This document shows, one piece after another, positions 1 through 5,253 of a DNA stretch of 5,253 nt (position 1 is its first letter; each line of letters begins with the position of its first letter). Both the position numbers and the translations under genes were made by a program. This DNA is from Pseudomonadota bacterium (GTDB lineage: Bacteria; Pseudomonadota; Alphaproteobacteria; Parvibaculales; Parvibaculaceae): positions 1 through 5,253 of the forward strand of contig JAJXZC010000640.1 in the NCBI GenBank assembly GCA_021780275.1, given 5' to 3'. The notes beneath the pieces were generated by a model, which worked only from the letters and a program-made list of their open reading frames with translations, was not told where the DNA came from and ran no database searches.

Positions 1-1
1 C

Positions 2-2098
2 GCGATCAACGCAGGCCGCATCATCGGCACGGGCTCGCCCGACGAATTCAAAACGCAGACCGGCAAGCCGACGCTCGAGCAGGCCTTCATCAGCCTGCTC
101 CCCGAAGACCTTCGCACCAAGAGCGAGCCCATCGTCGTTCCGCCTCGGCACGCCGACGGTGACGTCGCCGCCATCGAAGCGCGCGGCCTGACACGGCGCT
201 TCGGCGACTTCACTGCCGTCGATCACGCAAGCTTCTCGGTCGAGCGTGGCGAGATCTTCGGCTTCATCGGCTCCAATGGTTGCGGCAAGACCACGACCAT
301 GAAGATGATGACGGGCCTCCTGCCCGCCAGCGAAGGTGAGGCGCTGCTCTTTGGCCAGCCGCTCAACGCACGCGACATGGAAACGCGCCGCCGCGTCGGC
401 TACATGTCGCAATCCTTCTCGCTCTATGCCGAACTGACCGTGCAGCAGAACCTCGAACTTCATGCGAGGCTCTTCAAGCTGCCGCCTGAAAGCGCCACAG
501 CGCGCATCGCCGAAGTAGCCGAACATTTCGAACTCGACAGAATAGCCAACGAACGCCCCGACGATCTGCCGCTTGGCATCAAGCAGCGCCTGCAACTTGC
601 CGTCGCGGTCTTGCACAAGCCCGAAGTGCTGATCCTCGACGAGCCAACCTCCGGCGTCGACCCCATCGCGCGCGACATCTTCTGGCGTTACCTCATCGAG
701 CTCTCGCGGCGCGACGGTGTCACGATCTTTCTCTCGACGCATTTCATGAACGAGGCCGAACGTTGCGACCGCGTTTCGCTCATGCATGCAGGCCGCGTGC
801 TGGCCGTCGGCACGCCCGCCGAACTCGCCGCAACAAGGCACAAGGACAATCTCGAAGACGCTTTCATCTCCTATCTGAAGGAGGAACTCGGCGAGACGGA
901 ACATTCAGCGAGCGGCGCAGACGCACCCCCCATCCCGCAGGAAGAGGCGACAACCTTCGAGAGACGCCACCGCTATGATCCGCTGCGCTACTGGGCTTAT
1001 GCACGACGCGAGACGATGGAACTTCTCCGCGACCCGATCCGCCTCGCCTTTGCGCTCGCCGGACCTCTCATTCTGATGATCGCCTTCGGCTACGGTATTT
1101 CCTTCGATGTCGAGAATATTCCCTATGCCGTCTACGATCAGGACCAGTCGCGCGAAAGCCGCGACCTGCTCGAAGCCTTCGGCGGTTCGCGCTATTTCGA
1201 GCAGCAAGCGCCGATTACCTCCGAACAGGAACTCGACAAACGCCTAAAGGACGGCGAACTCAAAGTCGCAATAGAGATACCGCCGAACTTCGGTCGCGAT
1301 CTTCTGCTTGGCCGCAAGCCGGAAGTCGCCGTCTGGCTCGACGGGGCCATGCCCTTTCGCGCGGACACCGCACGCGGCTATGTCAGCGGCATTGCCCAGG
1401 CCTATCTGCTTGATGAGGCAAGACGAAAGACCGGCAAGACACCGGCACTCAGTCCTGTCGATATCGAAGTGCGCTTTCGCTACAACCAGGCGTTCAAGAG
1501 CGTCTATGCCATCGTGCCCGGCGTCATCATGCTGATGCTCGTACTAATCCCCGCCATGATGACGGCGGTCGGCGTGGTGCGCGAAACGGAGACGGGATCG
1601 ATCGCCAATTTCCGCTCCACCCCCGTCACCAAGCTCGAATTTCTGCTTGGCAAGCAGACGCCCTATGTCGCCACCGCCTTCGTCAGCTTCCTGAGCCTGA
1701 TGGCACTGGCGATCGTCGTCTTCGGCCTTTCGATCAAGGGTTCTTTCCTCACCCTCCTCTTCGGCGGCGCTTTCTATGTGCTGGCGACGACGAGCTTCGG
1801 CCTGCTCGTCTCCTCCTTCACGCGAACACAGATCGCTGCCCTTTTCGCCACCGTCATTCTGTCGATCCTGCCTGCAGTCAATTTCTCGGGCCTCCTCGTG
1901 CCCGTCTCATCACTTGGCACAGGCGCACGCTGGCTCGGCCTTGCCTTTCCTTCGTCCTGGTTTCAGCCCATCAGCATCGGCGTCTTCACCAAGGGTCTCG
2001 GGCTCGCCGACCTCTGGCCCAATCTGCTGATGCTGATTTTCTTCTTCATGCTCTTCACGCTGCTTGCCGCCATCGTGCTCGGAAAGCAGGAGAAATGA
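2..2098 (+). CDS. rbbA: RbbA-type fused ABC ATPase/ABC-2 permease, 5'-truncated by the window
   Basis: The reading frame is open from base 2 and encodes 698 residues with no start in view; E. coli RbbA is about 910 residues, so roughly the first quarter is missing. Fragment residues 1 to about 45 are the tail of a first ABC domain (AGRIIGTGSP, LEQAFISLL). A second, complete ABC domain follows: Walker A GSNGCGKTT (90-98), Q-loop glutamine near 137, the atypical signature LPLGIKQ (189-195) in place of LSGGQ, Walker B with catalytic Glu in LILDEP (210-215), and the H-loop His near 247. After a polar linker comes an ABC-2 permease domain with one membrane helix (about 347-366), a large extracytoplasmic loop opening with SFDVEN, and five more hydrophobic segments to the C terminus. 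The family is named for ribosome association of the E. coli protein, but the layout is that of an exporter; substrate unknown. ATG 299 lies inside Walker A and cannot be the true start. Confidence 0.9.
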   Translation, partial: AINAGRIIGTGSPDEFKTQTGKPTLEQAFISLLPEDLRTKSEPIVVPPRHADGDVAAIEARGLTRRFGDFTAVDHASFSVERGEIFGFIGSNGCGKTTTMKMMTGLLPASEGEALLFGQPLNARDMETRRRVGYMSQSFSLYAELTVQQNLELHARLFKLPPESATARIAEVAEHFELDRIANERPDDLPLGIKQRLQLAVAVLHKPEVLILDEPTSGVDPIARDIFWRYLIELSRRDGVTIFLSTHFMNEAERCDRVSLMHAGRVLAVGTPAELAATRHKDNLEDAFISYLKEELGETEHSASGADAPPIPQEEATTFERRHRYDPLRYWAYARRETMELLRDPIRLAFALAGPLILMIAFGYGISFDVENIPYAVYDQDQSRESRDLLEAFGGSRYFEQQAPITSEQELDKRLKDGELKVAIEIPPNFGRDLLLGRKPEVAVWLDGAMPFRADTARGYVSGIAQAYLLDEARRKTGKTPALSPVDIEVRFRYNQAFKSVYAIVPGVIMLMLVLIPAMMTAVGVVRETETGSIANFRSTPVTKLEFLLGKQTPYVATAFVSFLSLMALAIVVFGLSIKGSFLTLLFGGAFYVLATTSFGLLVSSFTRTQIAALFATVILSILPAVNFSGLLVPVSSLGTGARWLGLAFPSSWFQPISIGVFTKGLGLADLWPNLLMLIFFFMLFTLLAAIVLGKQEK
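2088..2093 (+). promoter_or_regulatory. Shine-Dalgarno site that fixes the start of the downstream permease
   Basis: AGGAGA lies six bases before the ATG at 2100 and inside the last codons of the upstream gene. It selects ATG 2100 over the in-frame ATG at 2064, which would place 12 extra residues inside the neighbour's coding sequence. The position implies translational coupling: ribosomes ending at TGA 2096-2098 are already next to the new start. Confidence 0.8.
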
Positions 2099-2099
2099 C

Positions 2100-3227
2100 A
2101 TGCCGCAACAGCTGAAGAACATCATCTCCCTCGGCATCAAGGAACTGCGCAGCCTGCGCACCGACCCCGTCCTGCTTTTTCTGATCGTCTATTCCTTCAC
2201 CTATGCGGTCTATGCCGTCTCCAAGGGCATGAGCTTCGATGTCGAAAACGATTCCGTCGCCATCGCCGACGAAGACCACACGGCTCTCTCGCGCTCCATC
2301 GCCGATGCCATTCTCGAACCCTATTTCAAATCGGTCGTCGAGATCGCCCCGGAAGACATCGACCGCGAAATGAACGCGGGCCACTACGTCTTCGTGATCG
2401 ACATTCCACCGTCCTTCGAAAAGGACGTGCTGGCGGGACGCGAACCCACCATTCAGCTCAACGTCGATGCGACCGCCATCGCCCAGGCAGGCAATGGCGC
2501 GATCTATCTTCAATCGATCATCACGAATGAGGTGGAACACTATCTGCTCGGCCATGCGACATCGGTGGAGCTTCCCATCAACGTCGTCACGCGCACCCGC
2601 TTCAACCCCAATGGCACATCTTACTGGTTCATGGCGATCATGCAGGTCGTCAACAACATCACGATCCTCTCGATCATCCTGACGGGCGCGGCCTTCATCC
2701 GCGAGCGCGAACGCGGCACTGTCGAACATCTTCTTGTGATGCCGGTAACGCCCTTCGAGATCATGATGGCCAAGATCTGGGCCAACGGCCTCGTCATTCT
2801 GACGGCCGTTCTCTTCTCCCTGATCTTCGTCGTTCACCTGTTTCTGGGCGTGCCCCTTGGCGGCTCGCTGCTGCTTTTCATGAGCGCGGCTATTCTTTAC
2901 GAATTCTCGGTGACGGCGCTCGGCATCCTGCTTGCGACCTTCTCAAACTCCATGCCGCAGTTCGGCCTGCTCGCCATGCCGACCCTCATCATCTTCGAAC
3001 TTCTGTCGGGCGGCACCACCCCGCTCGAAACCATGCCAGCATGGCTGCAGTTCCTGATGAACCTGACGCCCGCGCCCCATTTCGTGAATCTGGCGCAAGC
3101 GATCCTCTTCCGCTCGGCAGGCATCAGCATCGTCTGGCCCTATATGGCGATCCTGACCGGCATCGGCGCCATCTATTTCCTGGTCTCGCTCCTGCGCTTC
3201 CGCCGCGCCATCGTCCGGCTCGGTTGA
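2100..3227 (+). CDS. yhhJ: YhhJ-type ABC-2 transporter permease
   Basis: The product has 375 residues, close to E. coli YhhJ (about 374). It starts with a short cytoplasmic segment (KELRSLRTDP, 15-23), one membrane helix (about 24-41), and a large extracytoplasmic domain (about 43-175) opening with SFDVEN and containing the IDIPPSFEKD stretch (100-109) typical of ABC2_membrane_3 proteins. Membrane segments follow at about 177-199, 229-250, 255-281, 287-303 and 346-366. The cytoplasmic loop RERERGTVEHLLVMP (201-215) is the conserved signature that probably contacts the ATPase, and LAQAILFR (331-338) is another family block. It has no ATPase of its own; its gene begins one base after the stop of the RbbA-type gene, so the product most likely forms the second membrane half of that transporter. 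In E. coli the order is yhiI-rbbA-yhhJ, with yhiI encoding an HlyD-like adaptor. Substrate unknown. Confidence 0.92.
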   Translation: MPQQLKNIISLGIKELRSLRTDPVLLFLIVYSFTYAVYAVSKGMSFDVENDSVAIADEDHTALSRSIADAILEPYFKSVVEIAPEDIDREMNAGHYVFVIDIPPSFEKDVLAGREPTIQLNVDATAIAQAGNGAIYLQSIITNEVEHYLLGHATSVELPINVVTRTRFNPNGTSYWFMAIMQVVNNITILSIILTGAAFIRERERGTVEHLLVMPVTPFEIMMAKIWANGLVILTAVLFSLIFVVHLFLGVPLGGSLLLFMSAAILYEFSVTALGILLATFSNSMPQFGLLAMPTLIIFELLSGGTTPLETMPAWLQFLMNLTPAPHFVNLAQAILFRSAGISIVWPYMAILTGIGAIYFLVSLLRFRRAIVRLG

Positions 3228-3241
3228 AGAAAGCCAATACG

Positions 3242-3268
3242 AAAAACGGCCCGCAAGCGGGCCGGTTT
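3242..3268. terminator. Likely bidirectional rho-independent terminator between convergent genes
   Basis: CGGCCCG (3247-3253) pairs with CGGGCCG (3258-3264) around a four-base CAAG loop, giving a perfect seven-pair GC stem. On the minus strand the stem is followed by five Ts (complement of 3242-3246), a good terminator for the tRNA gene reading leftward. On the plus strand only TTT (3266-3268) follows, so termination of the transporter operon is likely but weaker. The outer A and T runs can pair with each other, lengthening the stem. Confidence 0.75.
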
Positions 3269-3289
3269 CGTGCCAATTTTCTGGAAATT

Positions 3290-3364
3290 TGGAGCGGGCG
3301 AAGGGATTCGAACCCTCGACCCCAACCTTGGCAAGGTTGTGCTCTACCCCTGAGCTACACCCGC
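3290..3364 (-). tRNA. tRNA-Gly (anticodon GCC), 3' CCA encoded
   Basis: Read on the minus strand, the sequence folds into a full cloverleaf of 75 bases. The acceptor stem GCGGGTG/CGCCCGC has one G-U pair, followed by discriminator T and encoded CCA (complement of 3290-3292). The D arm is GCTC/GAGC with a seven-base loop. The anticodon stem CAACC/GGTTG encloses TTGCCAA, giving anticodon GCC (complement of 3330-3332), which reads GGC and GGT. The variable loop has five bases, and the T arm GAGGG-TTCGAAT-CCCTT has one G-U pair. There are no mismatches, so this looks functional. It is convergent to the transporter operon and divergent from the deacylase gene. No integrase or repeated tRNA 3' end is visible that would suggest use as an insertion site. 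Confidence 0.97.
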
Positions 3365-3378
3365 ATCCGAAGGCGCGT

Positions 3379-3407
3379 TTTATGACCTATAGATGAGCCC
3401 TTTGCAA
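3379..3407 (-). promoter_or_regulatory. Candidate sigma-70-type promoter of tRNA-Gly
   Basis: On the minus strand TTGCAA (3402-3407) and CATAAA (3379-3384) are separated by 17 bases; each matches four of six positions of the TTGACA and TATAAT consensus. Transcription would start around 3370-3373, leaving a very short 5' leader before the mature tRNA end at 3364, as is usual for tRNA genes. This is inferred from spacing and position only. Confidence 0.5.
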
Positions 3408-3417
3408 GGGGGCTCAT
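3393..3417. repeat. Inverted repeat overlapping the tRNA -35 element
   Basis: ATGAGCCC (3393-3400) and GGGCTCAT (3410-3417) are exact eight-base inverted repeats separated by nine bases. The palindrome TTGCAA at the centre coincides with the proposed -35 box of the tRNA promoter. There is no T run on either side, so a terminator is unlikely. It could be a protein-binding site or chance. Confidence 0.4.
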
Positions 3418-3510
3418 GCAAAGAAACGGCAGGAAAAAACCTGTTTCTACGAAAGAGACCGTCATAGGCTTGCTCGAACCCGAAATTTGAGACCTCCCGC
3501 CGCCAAACCC

Positions 3511-4047
3511 ATGCAAAATCAACGCTTCACGACCCGAGATGACTGTCTTCAGTGGCTCGCAGACCACGATATCGCCGAGGAAACCCGCGATCATGAACCG
3601 CTCCACACCGTGGAAGAGGCGCAAGCCGCCCGCGCCCTCTGGGGTCCGCCCTGGACTGAGGGCGGTCATTGCAAGAATCTCTTCCTGAAAGACAAGAAAG
3701 GCGCCCTTTTTCTGGTGGTGACGCTCGAAAGCCGGAGCCTGAAGCTCAATCAACTCGGGAAACCCTTGGGCGCCGCTCGCCTCTCCTTCGCCAATCCCGA
3801 CCTTCTCTGGGAGGTCCTCGGCGTCCGCCCGGGCTCCGTCACGCCCTTTGCGCTCATCAACGACCAGCCGGCCCGCGTTACTGCCGTTCTCGACGCCCCC
3901 ATGCTGGAGCACGAACGGCTCCACTACCACCCGCTCGACAATCGCTCCACCACGGCCATTTCCCGCGACGGCCTCATGGCCCTGATGCGCGAAACCGGCC
4001 ATGAGCCGCTCATCCTGGACCTTGTGGAGGCCGCCGGAAGCGAATAG
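3511..4047 (+). CDS. YbaK/ProX-family prolyl-tRNA editing protein (aminoacyl-tRNA deacylase)
   Basis: The 178-residue product is a single YbaK/aminoacyl-tRNA deacylase domain, near the usual 165-170 of free-standing ProX (PrdX/ProXp-ala) proteins. These trans-editing enzymes of the cytoplasm hydrolyse mischarged tRNA-Pro (Ala-tRNA-Pro in the characterised alphaproteobacterial type), replacing the INS editing domain absent from many alphaproteobacterial ProRS enzymes. Visible family blocks are the N-terminal HEPLHTVEEAQ (28-38), GGHCKNLFLKDKKG (51-64) with the conserved lysine 55 of the active-site pocket, GVRPGSVTPFALIND (104-118), HYHPL (138-142) and the C-terminal GHEPLILDL (163-171). ATG 3511 is preferred because homologues begin about here; in-frame TTG 3487 would add eight residues. 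Neither start has a clear Shine-Dalgarno sequence, so the start is the least certain part. Substrate specificity (Ala versus another amino acid) cannot be settled by eye. Confidence 0.9.
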   Translation: MQNQRFTTRDDCLQWLADHDIAEETRDHEPLHTVEEAQAARALWGPPWTEGGHCKNLFLKDKKGALFLVVTLESRSLKLNQLGKPLGAARLSFANPDLLWEVLGVRPGSVTPFALINDQPARVTAVLDAPMLEHERLHYHPLDNRSTTAISRDGLMALMRETGHEPLILDLVEAAGSE

Positions 4048-4110
4048 CAATCCTCCCCAAACCCCTTGCAGAGGCTTGCGTTCTGCCGTTAAACCATTGT
4101 TTCCACTGGA

Positions 4111-4137
4111 TCGTCTTCCCACATTGAGAAGAGACGA
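4111..4137 (+). other. Possible leader hairpin upstream of the thioredoxin-TPR gene
   Basis: TCGTCT (4111-4116) pairs exactly with AGACGA (4132-4137) across a 15-base loop in the 109-base gap between the deacylase and the thioredoxin-TPR gene. It ends 19 bases before the ATG, just upstream of the ribosome-binding region. No terminator T run follows. It could shape the leader or be chance. The rest of the gap (4048-4156) shows no convincing promoter. Confidence 0.25.
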
Positions 4138-4156
4138 CAAGGCAAGGCGTGAGGCT

Positions 4157-5083
4157 ATGAGCGAGATCATCGGAGAGAATTCAGGCGGCATGGGCGCAGG
4201 CGGGGTTTCGCCCGCCGAAGTCATTTTCGACACCACCACCCAAACCTTCGCCGCCGACGTGATAGACGCCTCGATGGAAGTCCCCGTCATCGTCGATTTC
4301 TGGGCTCCTTGGTGCGGCCCCTGCAAGCAGCTGACGCCGATCCTCGAAAAGGTCGTGCTCGCCGCCCGCGGTGCGGTCCGCCTCGTCAAGATGAACATCG
4401 ACGAGCACCCGCAGGTCGCCCAACAGCTCCGCGTCCAGTCGATCCCCGCCGTCTTCGCCTTCAAGGGCGGCAAACCGGTCGATGGCTTCATGGGCGCTCT
4501 GCCCGAAAGTCAGGTCCGCGACTTCATCACCCGCCTCGTCGGCGATGTCGGCCCGACCCCCGCGGAAGAAATGATCGGCATCTGTCATGCCTCGCTCGAA
4601 GCCGGCGATCTCGGCCGCGCGGCTCAGGCCTTCGGCGCCGCCATCCAGCACGAGCCGGGCAACCCTTCCGCCGTCGCAGGCCTCACGCTTTGCTATATCC
4701 AGAGTGGCGATCTCGACCGCGCCCGCCAGACACTCGGCCTCGTGCGCCCGGACGCGAAGAACAATGCCGAGATCAAGGCCGCCGAAGCCGCCCTCTCGCT
4801 TGCCGAAAAGTCGGAAGCATTGGGCGACACATCGGAACTTCTCGAACGCATCGAAAAGAACCCCAAGGACCATCAGGCCCGCTTCGATCTCGCACTGGCG
4901 CTCAACGCCAAGGGCGACAAGGAAGGCGCCGTCGATCAGCTGCTCATCAGCTTTGAGTATGATCGCAAGTGGAACGACGAAGCCGCGCGCAAGCAGCTTC
5001 TCGAATTCTTCGACGCCTATGGCCCGAAGGATGAAGTCACGCTGTCAGGTCGTCGTCGCCTTTCGTCGATCATGTTCAGCTGA
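4157..5083 (+). CDS. cnoX: CnoX/YbbN-type thioredoxin-TPR chaperedoxin
   Basis: The product has 308 residues. A short Gly-rich N terminus leads into a thioredoxin domain (about 22-128) with FWAPWCGPCK holding both active-site cysteines (53 and 56) and the cis-proline in SIPAVFAF (Pro97). Residues from about 136 to the end form helical TPR-like repeats, e.g. the segment around EAGDLGRAAQAF and the closing block with WNDEAARKQLLEFF and RRRLSSIMFS, typical of the CnoX C terminus. CnoX proteins are cytoplasmic holdases that protect clients from oxidation and aggregation and hand them to GroEL or DnaK. E. coli CnoX lacks the cysteine pair, whereas alphaproteobacterial members such as that of Caulobacter keep it and act as reductases. 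ATG 4157 is chosen because the thioredoxin fold starts soon after, and AAGG at 4144-4147 can serve as ribosome-binding site; a longer frame from 4001 would overlap the deacylase gene and adds no recognisable domain. Confidence 0.93.
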   Translation: MSEIIGENSGGMGAGGVSPAEVIFDTTTQTFAADVIDASMEVPVIVDFWAPWCGPCKQLTPILEKVVLAARGAVRLVKMNIDEHPQVAQQLRVQSIPAVFAFKGGKPVDGFMGALPESQVRDFITRLVGDVGPTPAEEMIGICHASLEAGDLGRAAQAFGAAIQHEPGNPSAVAGLTLCYIQSGDLDRARQTLGLVRPDAKNNAEIKAAEAALSLAEKSEALGDTSELLERIEKNPKDHQARFDLALALNAKGDKEGAVDQLLISFEYDRKWNDEAARKQLLEFFDAYGPKDEVTLSGRRRLSSIMFS

Positions 5084-5086
5084 ACA
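5073..5086. repeat. Perfect 14-base palindrome over the cnoX stop codon
   Basis: TGTTCAGCTGAACA is exactly self-complementary and spans the last codons and the TGA (5081-5083), 28 bases before the next start. About 0.3 such palindromes would be expected by chance in a window of this length, so a role as operator is only a possibility. Confidence 0.35.
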
Positions 5087-5113
5087 GCAAGATAGATAGA
5101 AAGTAATTCAACC

Positions 5114-5253
5114 ATGGGATCGACGGATCGCTATATCGGCGTCGCGGACCTTCCCGCCACCATTCCGGTCTTCCCGCTGGAAGGTGTCCTTCTCCTGCCG
5201 CGCAGCCAGCTGCCGCTCAACATCTTCGAACCGCGCTACCTGCAGATGGTGGA
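5114..5253 (+). CDS. LON substrate-binding-domain protein, 3'-truncated by the window
   Basis: The first 46 codons are present and the frame is open at the window end. After a short N terminus (MGSTDRYIGVADLP) the sequence runs IPVFPLEGVLLLPRSQLPL and NIFEPRYLQMV, the hallmark start of the LON N-terminal (PUA-like) domain, including the conserved FEPRY. In alphaproteobacteria small stand-alone LON-domain proteins of a little over 200 residues, without the AAA+ and protease parts of true Lon, often follow a thioredoxin-TPR gene; position and start fit that type. True Lon cannot be excluded from 46 residues, but the context argues against it. The gene starts 30 bases after the cnoX stop, so the two are probably co-transcribed. 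The ribosome-binding site is weak (purine-rich GATAGAAAG, 5095-5103). Biochemical role of the stand-alone protein is not known to me. Confidence 0.85.
   Translation, partial: MGSTDRYIGVADLPATIPVFPLEGVLLLPRSQLPLNIFEPRYLQMV

Noticed and set aside
2055..2837. Minus-strand frame of 260 codons inside the YhhJ-type gene
   Set aside because: It is rich in Asp, Gly and Arg with low complexity, as expected from the reverse of a GC-rich membrane gene; the plus-strand protein is clearly real.
3290..3364. tRNA-Gly as the attachment site of an integrated element
   Set aside because: No integrase gene, no repeated copy of the tRNA 3' end and no shift in composition are visible on either side.
3041..3385. 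Plus-strand frame running from yhhJ through the tRNA
   Set aside because: It overlaps yhhJ out of frame and continues through the terminator and the antisense of the tRNA, so it cannot be a conserved protein gene.
3422..3448. A-rich-loop hairpin as a terminator
   Set aside because: The stem has a three-base bulge and is AT-rich in its outer part, and no T run follows on either strand.
3290..4047. Functional link between the tRNA gene and the adjacent tRNA-editing gene
   Set aside because: The deacylase family acts on tRNA-Pro while this is tRNA-Gly, and the genes are divergent; adjacency looks coincidental.
4001..4156. 52-residue N-terminal extension of CnoX
   Set aside because: It overlaps the end of the deacylase gene, lacks any domain or signal peptide, and the family begins close to the ATG at 4157.
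3355..4491. Long minus-strand frame (378 codons) across the deacylase and thioredoxin genes
   Set aside because: It is antisense to two well-supported genes, shows no recognisable domain, and is explained by the GC-rich codon usage that leaves the opposite strand free of stops.
4181..4873. Minus-strand frame of 230 codons and plus-strand Arg-rich frames within cnoX
   Set aside because: Compositional shadows of the cnoX reading frame with no domain, start context or ribosome-binding site.
5091..5100. GATA short tandem repeat (GATAGATAGA)
   Set aside because: Only two and a half units; too short to be a phase-variable tract.

Overview
The window is GC-rich and densely coding, with strong G/C preference at third codon positions. 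It looks like chromosomal DNA of an alphaproteobacterium, probably of the Hyphomicrobiales (Rhizobiales) or a near relative. The basis is the gene content (a ProX-type editing protein, a thioredoxin-TPR protein with an intact WCGPC site, then a stand-alone LON-domain protein) and the general look of the proteins; no species can be named from sequence alone.

Layout. Bases 2-2098 (+) hold the 3' two thirds of a large RbbA-type gene: the tail of a first ABC ATPase domain, a complete second ABC ATPase domain, and an ABC-2 permease domain in one polypeptide. It is followed one base after its stop by a complete YhhJ-type ABC-2 permease (2100-3227, +). Together they look like the ATPase and the two membrane halves of one type-2 ABC exporter; a membrane-fusion (HlyD/YhiI-like) partner, if present, would lie upstream of the window. 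A GC-rich hairpin (3242-3268) lies between this operon and a convergent tRNA-Gly(GCC) gene (3290-3364, -), whose likely promoter sits at 3379-3407. A short divergent intergenic region (3365-3510) with an imperfect dyad separates the tRNA from a trans-editing aminoacyl-tRNA deacylase of the YbaK/ProX family (3511-4047, +). After 109 bases comes a CnoX/YbbN-type thioredoxin-TPR chaperedoxin (4157-5083, +), then, 30 bases on, the first 46 codons of a LON substrate-binding-domain protein (5114 to the window end, +).

Function. The left half is a membrane export module. The right half is translation and protein quality control: clearing mischarged tRNA-Pro, protecting proteins during oxidative stress, and a LON-domain protein of unknown role. 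No mobile element, CRISPR array, integrase or defence gene is visible, and every long reading frame is explained by a known family. I see no convincing new system; the items worth a second look are regulatory-scale structures and the duplicated architecture of the transporter. No gene-free stretch exceeds 300 bases.
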